A program made the position numbers and the translations under genes. The notes under the pieces are model-generated. The model saw only the letters and a program-made list of their open reading frames with translations. It did not search any database and was not told where the DNA came from. From Corbicula japonica (taxonomy: Eukaryota; Mollusca; Bivalvia; Venerida; Cyrenidae), in assembly GCA_038501625.1 (NCBI GenBank), contig JAZAYU010000038.1, positions 1,674,001-1,738,000 of the forward strand: a stretch of 64,000 nucleotides of DNA, in the 5' to 3' direction. The first letter of the stretch is position 1; each line of letters begins with the position of its first letter. This document shows, piece by piece, positions 46,701-55,829 of this stretch.

Positions 46701-49700
46701 TTGGTATAATATTCCACGATATGTATCTGTCCCGTGTTTATTCGTCTGATTTTAGGTGGTATTATAAGTCTTAATGACTTGAAGGCTTACGCAGCTGCAG
46801 TTGAAGATCCGCTGGTGATGGACATCTCCGGAGGTTACACTGTCATGTCTCCACCTCCGCCTTCCAGTGGTGCAGTTCTGCTCTTCATCCTAAATGTATT
46901 AAACGGTAAAACATCAGAATTAAAAAGGATTGTGAATGTCAGATAATAGTTCACTTTATCATATAAATTCTTTAAATAATATTAAAGCTGCTCTTCTTCT
47001 ATATTAAACACAATACGGGAAAAAGTAAGTGAATGCTGATTTGCCCTGGAAAAGGAATCAGCGCCAAGCCACATTATAACATCGAGAAATGTACCGACTT
47101 AGATAGCAGGGACCTCGCAATAAAACAATTAAAACAATTAAACCGATACTTTTCAGACCTAAATTCCTTCTCGACGGAACACAATTTTCTCATCATAACT
47201 CTATTCGGAGATCGTATTACAATGTATATCATCTTAGCCACAAGTTTGTTTTACAAAAAATATTTTCATGTATATATATTTGTAGTGTTTTAACTATTAC
47301 CTTTAAATTAGTGTTAAATGCCTTATGGTGGTACTTACTTATATTGCAGGTTTCCATTTTAATGCTGCCAGTATTGCAACAGTTGACAATGCGGTCGTAA
47401 CTTTTCATAGGATTATTGAGGCATTTAAACATGGCTTTGCTTTAAGAACCAACTTTGGGGATGCGGAACAAGAAGATCGGCAGTTTAAAGTTAATATGGA
47501 TGAGGTATTTAACATGCATAGAACTGAATAATTATAATTTTTAACAGGATAAAAAGAAATTCTCCGTTAAACAACCTTTTTAAAGGCATGAGTTACACAA
47601 TATGTTGAAATATTTTAAAATGAAGTCGTATTTCATCTCTGTTTGTTTTAAGTGCTGAAATTAAACTGACTATTTAATATTACTTTATTCCTCTAAAAGG
47701 TGTATAAAAATGGGAAATGTGTATTCTCCTTTAAAAAAAATGTATTCAGTTGTTAATTATCTTGTCGTTACTGTTCTATGTAACCAGTCTAATAACATAA
47801 CCTGATATAACGGCTTATATATGATAATCTTAAAAGCCGCTTGAAACCTTATGCAACTCGCAAAGATTATTCGGTATGATTGAACAAAGTTATGTAGCTA
47901 GCGTTACTAAAGATTGCATTGGGTTATATAATCCTTCTTTACAGTAATGTAATTACAAAACTCTCGCGTCAACCCTCGAACTACAGTAACTGTTAATTGT
48001 TTAAAGCGTCGTAAACATTGCAAATGGCGAAAAGTGGCTAAAATTTCAAAAATGAATTTTGGGGGTAAATACCTTTTGCCACCTAGATTTTAGTTAAGAC
48101 ATGTATTTAGCTAAGGATGTAGTTAATGTTTGCAAGCTCAATTTAGTCGAATTCATGTTCTAATTACAAAGCACATGCTAAAACAAAAGAAAAACCGTTT
48201 GCATGAGAACTCTGAAATTCATGGACAATATACCAAAGCAACTCATACATGAAATAAGTTTATGCTGGTCTACAATGTTTAGTGCCAATTCGTCAAAATA
48301 ATGTTACGGTTTTCAAGAAATTCAAGGAAAACTTACTTCCGGGTTTCTACTTTCGGTTTGAAGTCAAACACTTTGATGTACCTTTTCAAAACTCGACATC
48401 AATTCTCACTGGCAGACCAATAAAAGTGAAGAAATATAGTGTCACGTGGCTGTATTTAAGTTTGGATGCTCAAGTTGTTTGAAAAAATGCTTTATTTACA
48501 TAGAACAGACTACACAAAATAGAAATACCGTTTGCACAAGAAGTCTGGAATGGCTGTTTAAAATGTCTAGAAAAATGATATAGGTAACACGTAAACACTT
48601 ATTTACAATACTTTGCGGTCATCTGTCAAAATAATGTCAGAAATTTTAAGAAGTACATTTTGACTTCAAACTGAAACTGAAAGTAGAAACCCGGAAGTAA
48701 GTTTTCCTTGAATTTCTTGAAAACCCGAACATTATTTTGACGAATTGGCACTAAACATTGTAGACCAGTGATATTTTTTCAGGTATGAGTTGCTTTGGTA
48801 TATCGTCCATGAATTACAGAGTTCTCATGCAAACGGTTTTTCTTTTGTTTGAATATGTGCTTGGTAATTAGAACATGAATTAGACTAAATTGATCTTGCA
48901 AACATTATCTACGTCCTTAGCTAAATACATTTCTTTACTAAAATCTAGGTGGCAATAAGTATTTCCCCCAAAGTTCATTTTTGAAATTTTAGCCACCTTT
49001 CGCCATTTGCAATGTTTGGACCTCTTAACGCTTTTCGTGCAATATCGTGCATTTCTTGCATATAGTCTATGATTAAGAAAGAAAGACAAGACTTATATAT
49101 TCTCCAGTACTCATTTAAACAGGTAGAAATAAATTTTATAGTAATCTTCGGGTACTCTTCTTCGTGTATTGTTATGTAGTGTCATAAACTAGACATGATT
49201 CATTATATATGCAATCCTATGTAAATAAAAAATACTATCTCTATTTAAACCTTTTAACTTGACTAAATTTTTATTATTCTTTTCCCGATTATTTAAATGT
49301 AAAAATAATACCTATTGCCGGATCAAGCATAAAATTATATGGAATGCCCAAAACACGTTCTTTGAAAAGTTTTGATTTAATATTAACACAGTTGTTTTAA
49401 TATATTTAAGTTAATTAAGAACATGACTTGTCCTTGTTGGGGTGAGATGAAAAGAGACAAAATTACTAGAAATACTCACGACACTGCCTACTACGAGCCG
49501 TCGTACGACTTAAGCGTCAAAGGTGGGGGGACTACACATATATCCGTCCTTGGGCCGAATGGTGATGCCGTGTCAGTTACGAGCTCAATCAATATATAGT
49601 AAGTATTCCGTTCTGGGGCTAAAGGTGATGCCGTGTCAGTTACGAGCTCCATCAATATATATTAAGTATTCCGTCCTGGGGCCAAATTGTGATGCCGTGT

Positions 49701-52530
49701 CAGTTATGACCTCCATCAATATATAGTAAGTATTCCGTCCTGGGGCCGAATGGTGATGCCGTGTCAGTTACGAGCTCCATCCATATTTAGTAAGTATTCC
49801 GTCCGGGGGCCGAATGGTGATGCCGTGTCAGTTAAGATCTCCATCAATATATAGAAAGTATTCCGTCCTGGGGCCGAGTGATGATGCCGTGTCAGTTACG
49901 AGCTCATCAATATATAGTAAGTATTCTCTCCTGGGACCGAATGTTGATGCCGTGTCAGTTACGAGCTCCATCAATATATAGTAAGTATTCCGTCCTGGGG
50001 CCGAATGGGGATGCAGTGTCAGTTACGAGCTCCATGAATATATAGTAAGTATTTCCCAGGGAACTTGGAATCTCAATGCAAAGCTCAACATGTTTATCAA
50101 TCGGTCGGCATTAAGATCTGTAAAAAAATGAATACCGCATATGAAGAATGGCTAGATTCAGCAGAGACAGCCTACCCGCATAGCCAAAAAAAGAGAGAAA
50201 AAAGACAACATAGTTATTCAATGATCAATTTCAAAAATGAAGCCACAAACGGTCAGTGGCAAACAGTTTGCCATTGGTGTTTTGAGCCAGGTTCTAGTGT
50301 GCACCAACCTCACACTCTCCCCAACAGGTAATCATATGAACAAACAAATTCAAGTTGTCTTGGTGATATAACTGCAACCCACCCTTCAACTCGACAAAGT
50401 TGCATGCAAAAGCACACAAACATATAGAATATAAGAAGCTAATAGCATTGTCAAGCAAAACTGCGGGTTTCAGTTTCAGCTCTTAATACGATATGTACAT
50501 TGTTATTAATCTTTATAAGATAAGATAACCGACTGTAGAACGTGTGTGCAGTAACTTTAAATAATATCAATGCCCGGAAAAGTGCCTCTATTAAGTCCTC
50601 AACACAAAGCAATCTCTTATAAGGGAACGTTAATTTTGTTATATTCGTAATAATTGGACAAATTACACAAATTATATCTTAATACTTGTTAACATTATCT
50701 GCTATTTTGAGATGTTCATTCCCCTACAAGGATGTTATATATATCCGAAAACATGTTTGACAAGTTTCATACATACACCTCTTCCATAATATGATCAAAC
50801 AAAGCTTGTTGCCTTAAAGTGTGAGCCAAAGAACAAAGAACTTTGATTATTTTTAGCTTCGGCTCAAAGATCGTCGGAAGTCGAACTGGTGTATTATTTA
50901 ACGATGTAATGGACGATTTTTCTACACCAAATCAGACTGATTTCTATGGTATACCAGCATCTCCAGCCAATGTTATAAAACCTTTCAAGCGCCCTCTGTC
51001 TTCAATGTCTCCAACGATTGTATTGGACAGAAACGGTGACGTAAAGCTCGTTACTGGAGGAACAGGTGGCTCCAATATAATAACTGCAGTTGCTATGGTA
51101 GTAATTAAATATGTGTTTGTTCGTGGTTTTCTACTTGTTCTTTCATCATCATTATCATTATCATCATCATCATCATCGTCGTCATCATCATCATCATCAT
51201 TATCGTAATCATCAACAACAACATCATCATCATCGTAATCAGCATCATAATCATCATCATCATCGTCATCGTCTTTCGCTTCTTCTTTTTTTCTTCTTCT
51301 GAGTTATTATTATTATTATTATTAGACACTCAGTACATGTAACTGTCCGAGTCTTCTTAATTCATTTTGCTACAAACCATGTTACGTTTTGAAAATGTTA
51401 TAATCATGTTACATTTTATCTTGAGTAATGAGTGTGTTTAACAAAAGTGTTCTGTAAAATTAATTTTTAATACATAATATTCTTTTTAGAATATAATACA
51501 GACTCTATGGCTAAAACTTGGCTTAAAGGAAGCAATTGACTTTCCACGGATACATCATCAACTTCTTCCACCTGAAGTAAAAACAATAAAGGCTTTTCCA
51601 GAGGTACATATCAAATGGGGCGCGTCGCGAGAAATTGAGTCTTCCGAAAAATGATGTATGAATTGACGTCATAAACCAGATGTTGATGTATGAAATGACG
51701 TCATAAACCAGATGTTGATGTATGAAATGACGTCATAAACCAGGCGACATTGCTTATAATGCATTTTGCAGAAAAACTAATACTCTATATTATAATAGTC
51801 AATGTTATAAAATCTGCTACTATTTACAACAATATAGTCGATAATTGAGCAAATCTTTGAAAAACGATTCTTATCACAATGAATTTCTTAAAATTGTTAA
51901 TATCTTACTTCACACTAGCTCAATTTTTATTAAATGGTTATTAATATTAATTTAAAGGATGCCTTTTTAACAAATTTCCATCTTTAGTGGAAGTTAGTGA
52001 GTTCCATTCTCAAAATAAATATTTAAAAAAGCCATTTACTGTTGAGTGGATGAGACATGGAGTAAAGGATTAAGAAAAAAGCGAATTGTTTTAAAACTAA
52101 GACCATGTGAAAATTGATCTGAACTCTACATGCAAGATATATTTTCGCTTTATATATTATAGAAGCCTTGAGAAATATATTAGTATCAAGTGATCTTATA
52201 AAAAGACTCAAAATGGAGTCAGTTATTTTAAAAATGGTTGCTCTGTTAGTTCCAGTTATCCCATCATTAAAGTCGGCAATGAATATTTTAGTAAATCATA
52301 TGTGATACAAGTTTTGTATTGCCTTTCTTACACAGGTCATACTGAGAGGATTGGCTGAAAGAGGTCACAGATTTGATATACGTGAAAAGTTAGCCTCGAC
52401 AGTTCAGGCAATTATGAGGAAGAAGAATAAGCAAGATCAAAACACTATTCTAACTAAGCATATCAGACAAGAGCCGGACATATATTCATATAGTGATCCA
52501 TTCAGAAACGGGGAACCAGATGGATTCTGA
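40455..52530 (+). CDS. GGT: Gamma-glutamyltransferase / glutathione hydrolase, 11 exons, first exon missing
   Basis: Gene-level entry. Exons: 40455-40715, 42240-42365, 43016-43110, 43875-44067, 44442-44602, 46756-46905, 47350-47504, 49420-49598, 50857-51097, 51490-51603, 52336-52530; all phases agree, giving about 622 codons before TGA. The product is a type II membrane ectoenzyme that cleaves the gamma-glutamyl bond of glutathione; the precursor cuts itself to expose a catalytic Thr. Visible features: N-terminal membrane anchor; [18 protein letters not shown]; the substrate Arg in MARDMAP (43047); [38 protein letters not shown]; the catalytic Thr (ACT 49531) in [43 protein letters not shown]. 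Valine (50906) replaces the Glu expected before MDDF. The terminus (NGEPDGF) is slightly basic and long. Confidence 0.95.
42240..42365 (+). CDS. GGT: GGT exon b
   Basis: Acceptor tgattgtag, donor GTGATA (weak at +3 to +6). It encodes [20 protein letters not shown] and [19 protein letters not shown], the most conserved N-terminal block of the family. Phase 2 to 2. Confidence 0.95.
42505..42610 (+). repeat. Dispersed repeat A fragment in a GGT intron
   Basis: 'tttgttagtgtcgtttttaaattggtcat...gcgtgcggaggctaagttttcctgatttatatat' parallels the right part of 27935-28292 in diverged form. Confidence 0.45.
43016..43110 (+). CDS. GGT: GGT exon c (substrate-binding arginine)
   Basis: Acceptor tatctttaag, donor GTTCGT, phase 2 to 1. 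It encodes [20 protein letters not shown]. The Arg in A-R-D/E-x-A-P corresponds to the arginine that holds the glutamyl carboxylate in characterised GGTs. Confidence 0.93.
43875..44067 (+). CDS. GGT: GGT exon d
   Basis: Acceptor actatgcag, donor GTAAGA, phase 1 to 2. It encodes [20 protein letters not shown] and then [20 protein letters not shown], standard family blocks. The intron before it is AT-rich without recognised repeats. Confidence 0.95.
44442..44602 (+). CDS. GGT: GGT exon e
   Basis: Acceptor tatttatcacag, donor GTTTTT (weak; only GT plus T-rich context), phase 2 to 1. It encodes [20 protein letters not shown] and [18 protein letters not shown]. Confidence 0.92.
44656..44791. mobile_element. 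Foldback MITE, nearly perfect 136 bp palindrome
   Basis: It starts AAGGTTATAAAACTGAG and ends CTCAGTTTTATAACCT. The arms meet at 'gcgactggtcgccatttcag' with almost no loop. Arm identity is about 97%. It lies 53 bp after GGT exon e, inside the intron. Same family as 12861-13011. Confidence 0.93.
44792..46195 (+). other. GGT intron sequence without recognised content
   Basis: No further exon is needed by the splice phases (exon e phase 1 joins exon f phase 1). Open frame 45027-45212 is unassigned. Confidence 0.5.
46196..46724 (+). repeat. Dispersed repeat B (copy 2), directly before GGT exon f
   Basis: Matches 7398-7918 nearly end to end, including the terminal hairpin (gcagtctgtaggttcgtatt / aatacgaacctacagaatgc). 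It ends only about 30 bp before exon f, so the branch point and pyrimidine tract of that exon must lie in or right beside the repeat. Confidence 0.85.
46756..46905 (+). CDS. GGT: GGT exon f
   Basis: Acceptor cgtctgattttag, donor GTAAAA, phase 1 to 1. It encodes [20 protein letters not shown] and [19 protein letters not shown], the loop before the catalytic small subunit. Confidence 0.95.
47350..47504 (+). CDS. GGT: GGT exon g
   Basis: Acceptor tatattgcag, phase 1; donor GTATTT at 47505, phase 0. It encodes [20 protein letters not shown] and [16 protein letters not shown]. An alternative donor GTTAAT at 47490 would also be phase 0 and shorten the exon by five codons. Confidence 0.9.
48003..49035. 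mobile_element. Long inverted-repeat element, ~370 bp arms and ~290 bp centre (GGT intron)
   Basis: Left arm 48003-48368 and right arm 48660-49035 are inverse copies at about 90% identity. Anchors: 'aaacattgcaaatggcgaaa' versus 'cgccatttgcaatgttt', 'gtttgcatgagaactctg' versus 'cagagttctcatgcaaac', 'acttacttccgggtttctac' versus 'gtagaaacccggaagtaagt'. No transposase is present. Open frames within it (48282-48482, 48880-49089) are not taken as genes. It is likely a long-TIR non-autonomous transposon, or a large hairpin made by inverted duplication. Confidence 0.85.
49420..49598 (+). CDS. GGT: GGT exon h, with the catalytic threonine
   Basis: Acceptor taagttaattaag (weak tract), phase 0; donor GTAAGT at 49599, phase 2. 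It encodes [52 protein letters not shown] and the first two bases of the Tyr that is completed by exon i (IYFGSK). The catalytic nucleophile and self-cleavage site is the Thr encoded at 49531-49533 (G-G-T-x-H motif). The last 53 bases of this exon are the founder of the tandem array that follows. Confidence 0.92.
49546..50054 (+). repeat. Tandem array of the GGT exon h 3' end plus its 5' splice site (8 units of 63-64 bp)
   Basis: Unit = 53 bases of exon h (GTCCTGGGGCCGAATGGTGA ... ATCAATATATA) plus the first 11 intron bases GTAAGTATTCC. Unit 1 is the functional exon end (49546-49609). Anchors GATGCCGTGTCAG occur at 49564, 49627, 49691, 49755, 49819, 49883 and 49946, and a variant GATGCAGTG at 50010. 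The donor GTAAGT is intact in units 1, 3, 4, 6, 7 and 8 and destroyed in units 2 (TTAAGT) and 5 (GAAAGT). Units 2-8 are intronic when the first donor is used. Confidence 0.95.
50065..50440 (-). repeat. Dispersed repeat A (inverted copy) after the exon array
   Basis: Inverse of the 27935 copy: 'aaacggtcagtggcaaacag', 'ggttctagtgtgcaccaacc', 'ctccccaacaggtaatcata', 'caagttgtcttggtgatata', 'gttgcatgcaaaagcacac'. It begins shortly after the last array unit. The open frame 50065-50331 lies in it. Confidence 0.75.
50857..51097 (+). CDS. GGT: GGT exon i (glutamate-binding and oxyanion residues)
   Basis: Acceptor gattatttttag, phase 2; donor GTAGTA, phase 0. It encodes [40 protein letters not shown] and [16 protein letters not shown]. 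Asp of MDDF, the Ser-Ser pair of PLSSM and the Gly-Gly of TGGSN are the residues that line the active site in known GGTs. The residue two before the first Asp (V, GTA at 50906) is Glu in most family members (F-N-x-E-M-D-D-F). Confidence 0.95.
51142..51325. repeat. TCA/ATC microsatellite with CAA, CTT and ATT runs
   Basis: Compound triplet repeat 44 bp after exon i: (TCA)n with TTA and GTC interruptions to about 51265, then TTC-rich, then (ATT)6. The three overlapping open frames here are artefacts of the repeat. Confidence 0.95.
51490..51603 (+). CDS. GGT: GGT exon j
   Basis: Acceptor atattctttttag, donor GTACAT, phase 0 to 0. It encodes [20 protein letters not shown] and [18 protein letters not shown]. 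Confidence 0.93.
51645..51745. repeat. Three tandem 32 bp units each with a TGACGTCA palindrome
   Basis: 'gatgtatgaattgacgtcataaaccagatgtt' type unit three times; each contains TGACGTCA, the full cAMP-response-element consensus. Lies in the intron after exon j. A further piece of this kind of sequence is inside the MITE at 37103-37353 (gacgtcaat, gacgtcat), so it may be of transposon origin. Confidence 0.8.
52336..52530 (+). CDS. GGT: GGT exon k, C-terminus and stop
   Basis: Acceptor tttcttacacag, phase 0. It encodes [20 protein letters not shown], then a basic stretch ([10 protein letters not shown]) and ends [18 protein letters not shown]. Family members end with S-D-x-R-K-x-G-x-x-x-G-Y/F, so the [11 protein letters not shown] end is typical. 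No AATAAA occurs close behind the stop. Confidence 0.93.
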   Translation, partial: VILRGLAERGHRFDIREKLASTVQAIMRKKNKQDQNTILTKHIRQEPDIYSYSDPFRNGEPDGF

Positions 52531-52615
52531 GCGACCTTCGCCACCACAAATATTATTTCGAATACTTAAAAGAATTGTTATTTTGTTATCCACATGCATG
52601 CTTAGTTAACGTGAG

Positions 52616-52935
52616 GTATTAATAATTCGAATATTGATGTACATGTTTAAACTGATACAAAAGTGATTGTTTATACCCTGACGGTAATAATAGTGGTTTT
52701 TACGGGTATTAAAATCTACTAGATATTTGTGTTCGTGTGTAAACTGCTACACAAATGACTGTTTATACGGGTATTATGAATCTGAATATTTTTATACAAG
52801 CTTTAAATACTTCAAAGTTGAGTGTTTATATGGGTATTAAAATTCGAATATTTCTGACCGTTTGTTAACTACTTCTAAGTTAATAGTTTGTACTGAAAAT
52901 GTGGAGATTTATGTACGTGTGTAACCTACAGTAAC
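52616..52935 (+). repeat. Satellite block of ~60 bp units, duplicated at 60708-61037
   Basis: Shares about 95% identity with 60708-61037 over 320 bp (taataattcgaatatt ... acgggtattaaaatctacta ... gaaaatgtggagatttatgt). Internally it is a diverged tandem repeat built on 'gtgattgtttatacgggtat' / 'gtgtgtaaactgctacacaa', like 59170-59700. Confidence 0.85.
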
Positions 52936-52990
52936 TGGGGCCTTACACAAAGCCATCGGCGAGTGATCGGTGAGTTTTTCAGCCAAAGTA
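52930..52990 (-). mobile_element. Solitary end of the ATCGGT-rich TIR element
   Basis: 'ctggggccttacacaaagccatcgg(c)gagtgatcggtgag' is the inverse of the right end at 62025-62072 (ctcaccgatggc...tgtgtaactgggg). Only one end is present here, so it is a truncated copy. Confidence 0.65.
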
Positions 52991-53204
52991 TGGATTGTTA
53001 TTATATAATTATTACGACATTTATATACTATATAAAATAGTACTTCTAACATTTCTTTTGTTTTAATATTTCGGTCAGATTAAAGATGGGTGGTTTCAAT
53101 ATCCAAGCCAATATAGTTTTGGATATTGTTCAATCACCCCAAGAATATATTTCCTGCATTTTTAAATTTTTGCATTGGCGTTGTCTGATTCCTTGTCAAA
53201 ATTC

Positions 53205-53325
53205 CGGGGCTAGGCGGCGTGGGCAGTAATATTCATTTACTGTCCATAAACAAGCTCATTCAAAACCAGCCTGAAATATTTTCATACTTTTCGTGTTCGT
53301 TGGCTTTCAAAGTTCCCTTTTCATC
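53205..53325 (+). repeat. Dispersed repeat C (best preserved copy)
   Basis: 'ggggctaggcggcgtgggca', 'gtaatattcatttactgtcc', 'ctcattcaaaaccagcctga', 'aatattttcatacttttcgt', 'gttggctttcaaagttccc'. Inverted or partial copies at 815, 10432, 15226 and 17490. Confidence 0.65.
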
Positions 53326-53639
53326 TATTTACAAATTTTTAGCGTTGGTGGCCTTTTTGGTTTCGAACTCTGTAACAGGAGGTCAAGAGTTTAATATGCA
53401 AGTTCCTTGAGAAATCTGGAACAAAAACCAAATAACACATTCCTTCCTTTTGCCCTTTCTGTTGTTCTTGTTTTTGAAGTCTGAATTGCTGGAGTCTTCA
53501 GTCATCATTTAACTGAAATCGGTAAAAAATAAAAATCTGTACCGGCAAAATGCCGTGCAATGAAAGTTTGCACTCGTAAATGTTATTTATGTATCTCTTC
53601 ATTTTGCATATGTTATGTTCCTTTTTTAACGATCAACGT

Positions 53640-53960
53640 TCTATGATGACTGAAGACGGCCCTTAAGTGCTTTGGTCAATAACCTAACCATATTCATAAT
53701 GTCATTAGATACGGGTTTTAAACGTCTGCAAAATATCTCACGAAAAATTGTCAAGTAGATATGTTGATTTGAGTAGGTTAACAGAGGCAACCTATACATG
53801 GTACTTTTTCGCTTGAGAATCATAAGGTCAGTACATCCTTGAACTTGGTTAAACCCCACCCACCCTTCAGTGACCGTTCCAATGCGATCACCAAATAGGC
53901 TCTTTTTCATAAATTGTATTTGGTGTCTTACTTAAAAAATGTGCGTTCTCAATATCTCCT
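53640..53960 (+). repeat. Dispersed repeat A copy (right part best preserved)
   Basis: 'cttgaacttggttaaacccc', 'agtgaccgttccaatgcgat', 'aaattgtatttggtgtctta' follow the order of the 27935 copy; the left side is strongly diverged. Confidence 0.55.
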
Positions 53961-54007
53961 ATATTTGTTTGTCGTGGGTGGCGGGATTTGTGCATTTTAA
54001 ATCTGAC

Positions 54008-54086
54008 AATTCAATACAATACAATACAATACAATACTATACAAAACAATACAATACTATACAATACAATACAATACAAAATACAA
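54008..54086. repeat. (AATAC)n microsatellite
   Basis: About 15 units of AATAC with ACTAT and ACAAA variants. Confidence 0.95.
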
Positions 54087-54689
54087 CTAATCACAAAACA
54101 ATACAAGCTTTTTTGCCTTATCATTTAAAACGTTTTGAATTAAGTTCAAATGTACCAGTTTTTGGTTCACATAGTACATGTAAACTATAGGTTTGCATGG
54201 TAGAGTTAATAAAACATCACAAAAAAACATAGCAAACATGCAAATTGGCATTACCGAATAGAAATACATGATTGCTCGAAGCAAGATTATATTTACGTTC
54301 GAAACAAGAGTAGACTTAATTCTTTCCGAAATAAAAATGTTGAGATATCTTCTAGCTAGATGTTTATTTTCAAATACGGATATGTAACTGTGTTTATTAT
54401 TTATGAATGACTAATATTTAAATATATTTTATATATTTGCTTCTATACAATCAAATAAATCAGCCTCTATCAACATTTTATCATACCTTTTAATCTATAC
54501 CGAATGTCAAACTGTTATTTGACAAATCTGTAATAAAGGTCACGATATGCCATTCAGTAACTGTCCATAAATGCAGCCAAATTAAGACTCGAACTTGTAT
54601 ATTAACTCGCCCCATACTATGCCGTATTATGTTCAGCTCGTTTATTTGTGTCTTAACATTGACTCTGTATTGAGGCATTCAGTGCGAAG

Positions 54690-55189
54690 NNNNNNNNNNN
54701 NNNNNNNNNNNNNNNNNNNNNNNNNNNNNNNNNNNNNNNNNNNNNNNNNNNNNNNNNNNNNNNNNNNNNNNNNNNNNNNNNNNNNNNNNNNNNNNNNNNN
54801 NNNNNNNNNNNNNNNNNNNNNNNNNNNNNNNNNNNNNNNNNNNNNNNNNNNNNNNNNNNNNNNNNNNNNNNNNNNNNNNNNNNNNNNNNNNNNNNNNNNN
54901 NNNNNNNNNNNNNNNNNNNNNNNNNNNNNNNNNNNNNNNNNNNNNNNNNNNNNNNNNNNNNNNNNNNNNNNNNNNNNNNNNNNNNNNNNNNNNNNNNNNN
55001 NNNNNNNNNNNNNNNNNNNNNNNNNNNNNNNNNNNNNNNNNNNNNNNNNNNNNNNNNNNNNNNNNNNNNNNNNNNNNNNNNNNNNNNNNNNNNNNNNNNN
55101 NNNNNNNNNNNNNNNNNNNNNNNNNNNNNNNNNNNNNNNNNNNNNNNNNNNNNNNNNNNNNNNNNNNNNNNNNNNNNNNNNNNNNNNNN
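54690..55189. other. Assembly gap, 500 N
   Basis: Exactly 500 N, the usual size for a gap of unknown length. Open frames called across it are meaningless. Confidence 0.99.
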
Positions 55190-55829
55190 ACATTATTATT
55201 ATTATTTAGTATGTAGGATACTGCATATTAAGTAGGACAGAATTTAACACTGAAATATAATTATTATACCTGAAATTAATGTGGACGGAATTTATATTTA
55301 AAATATTTGTAAAAGGGACAACAAGTTAGTATTCTCATTGCTACAAATAATAAAAAAAGAAAAACTATGGTGAGAGTATGAAAAACAAGAGGGTTGTGAA
55401 AATTTATTTCTCAAGTTATAACCAAAATGTTTGTTGGGCTGTATAAAATGTTGCTGCGGATCTCCTTTTGACTCTTACCCAGTCGTTATTAAAATAAACG
55501 ACTGTTGTAAACCAACAAGTTTTAGATTTCCAAAAAGCTAGTCGGTCATTAGCATGACATTTTAACAAAAGACGGCTCTGAAGTGTAAACTTCTCTAGAA
55601 AAGTTTTGTTAGACTGTTGGAATTTATTTAGAATTTCCGCCCTGTAATAAATATGTTCGCTCGCTCTCGTCACACGTTTTTGTTTCAATTTTAAATGATG
55701 TTAAATTCATTGTATGACAGTGCTAAATTATCATTAGCAGGTAGACACGTATGGATCCTATTGTCCGGCTGCGGCGGCGGCGTCGTCGGCGGCTGCGTTG
55801 TCCTGTAGCCCATCAACTTAAATGTTAAA
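55190..55829. other. Stretch without recognised gene
   Basis: Contains a small GC-rich (GGCGGC)n-like patch at 55767-55797 (ccggctgcggcggcggcgtcgtcgg). The 90-codon minus-strand frame 55416-55688 has no identifiable domain. Confidence 0.4.

Noticed and set aside
48282..48482. 66-codon frame in the GGT intron as an extra exon
   Set aside because: Lies in one arm of the long inverted repeat; GGT exon phases are already satisfied by exons g and h.
49523..49726. 67-codon open frame with repeated '[12 protein letters not shown]' peptides
   Set aside because: It is the tandem array read in the wrong frame; the GGT frame gives the catalytic exon with correct splice phases.
47505..50856. Loss of the catalytic Thr exon from the GGT gene
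   Set aside because: At first no exon was apparent between 47504 and 50857, but translation of 49420-49598 gives it, with phases 0 and 2 as required.
51105..51329. Met- and His-rich frames
   Set aside because: Compound triplet microsatellite in a GGT intron.
54595..55209. Long open frames across the N run
   Set aside because: Artefact of the 500 N assembly gap.
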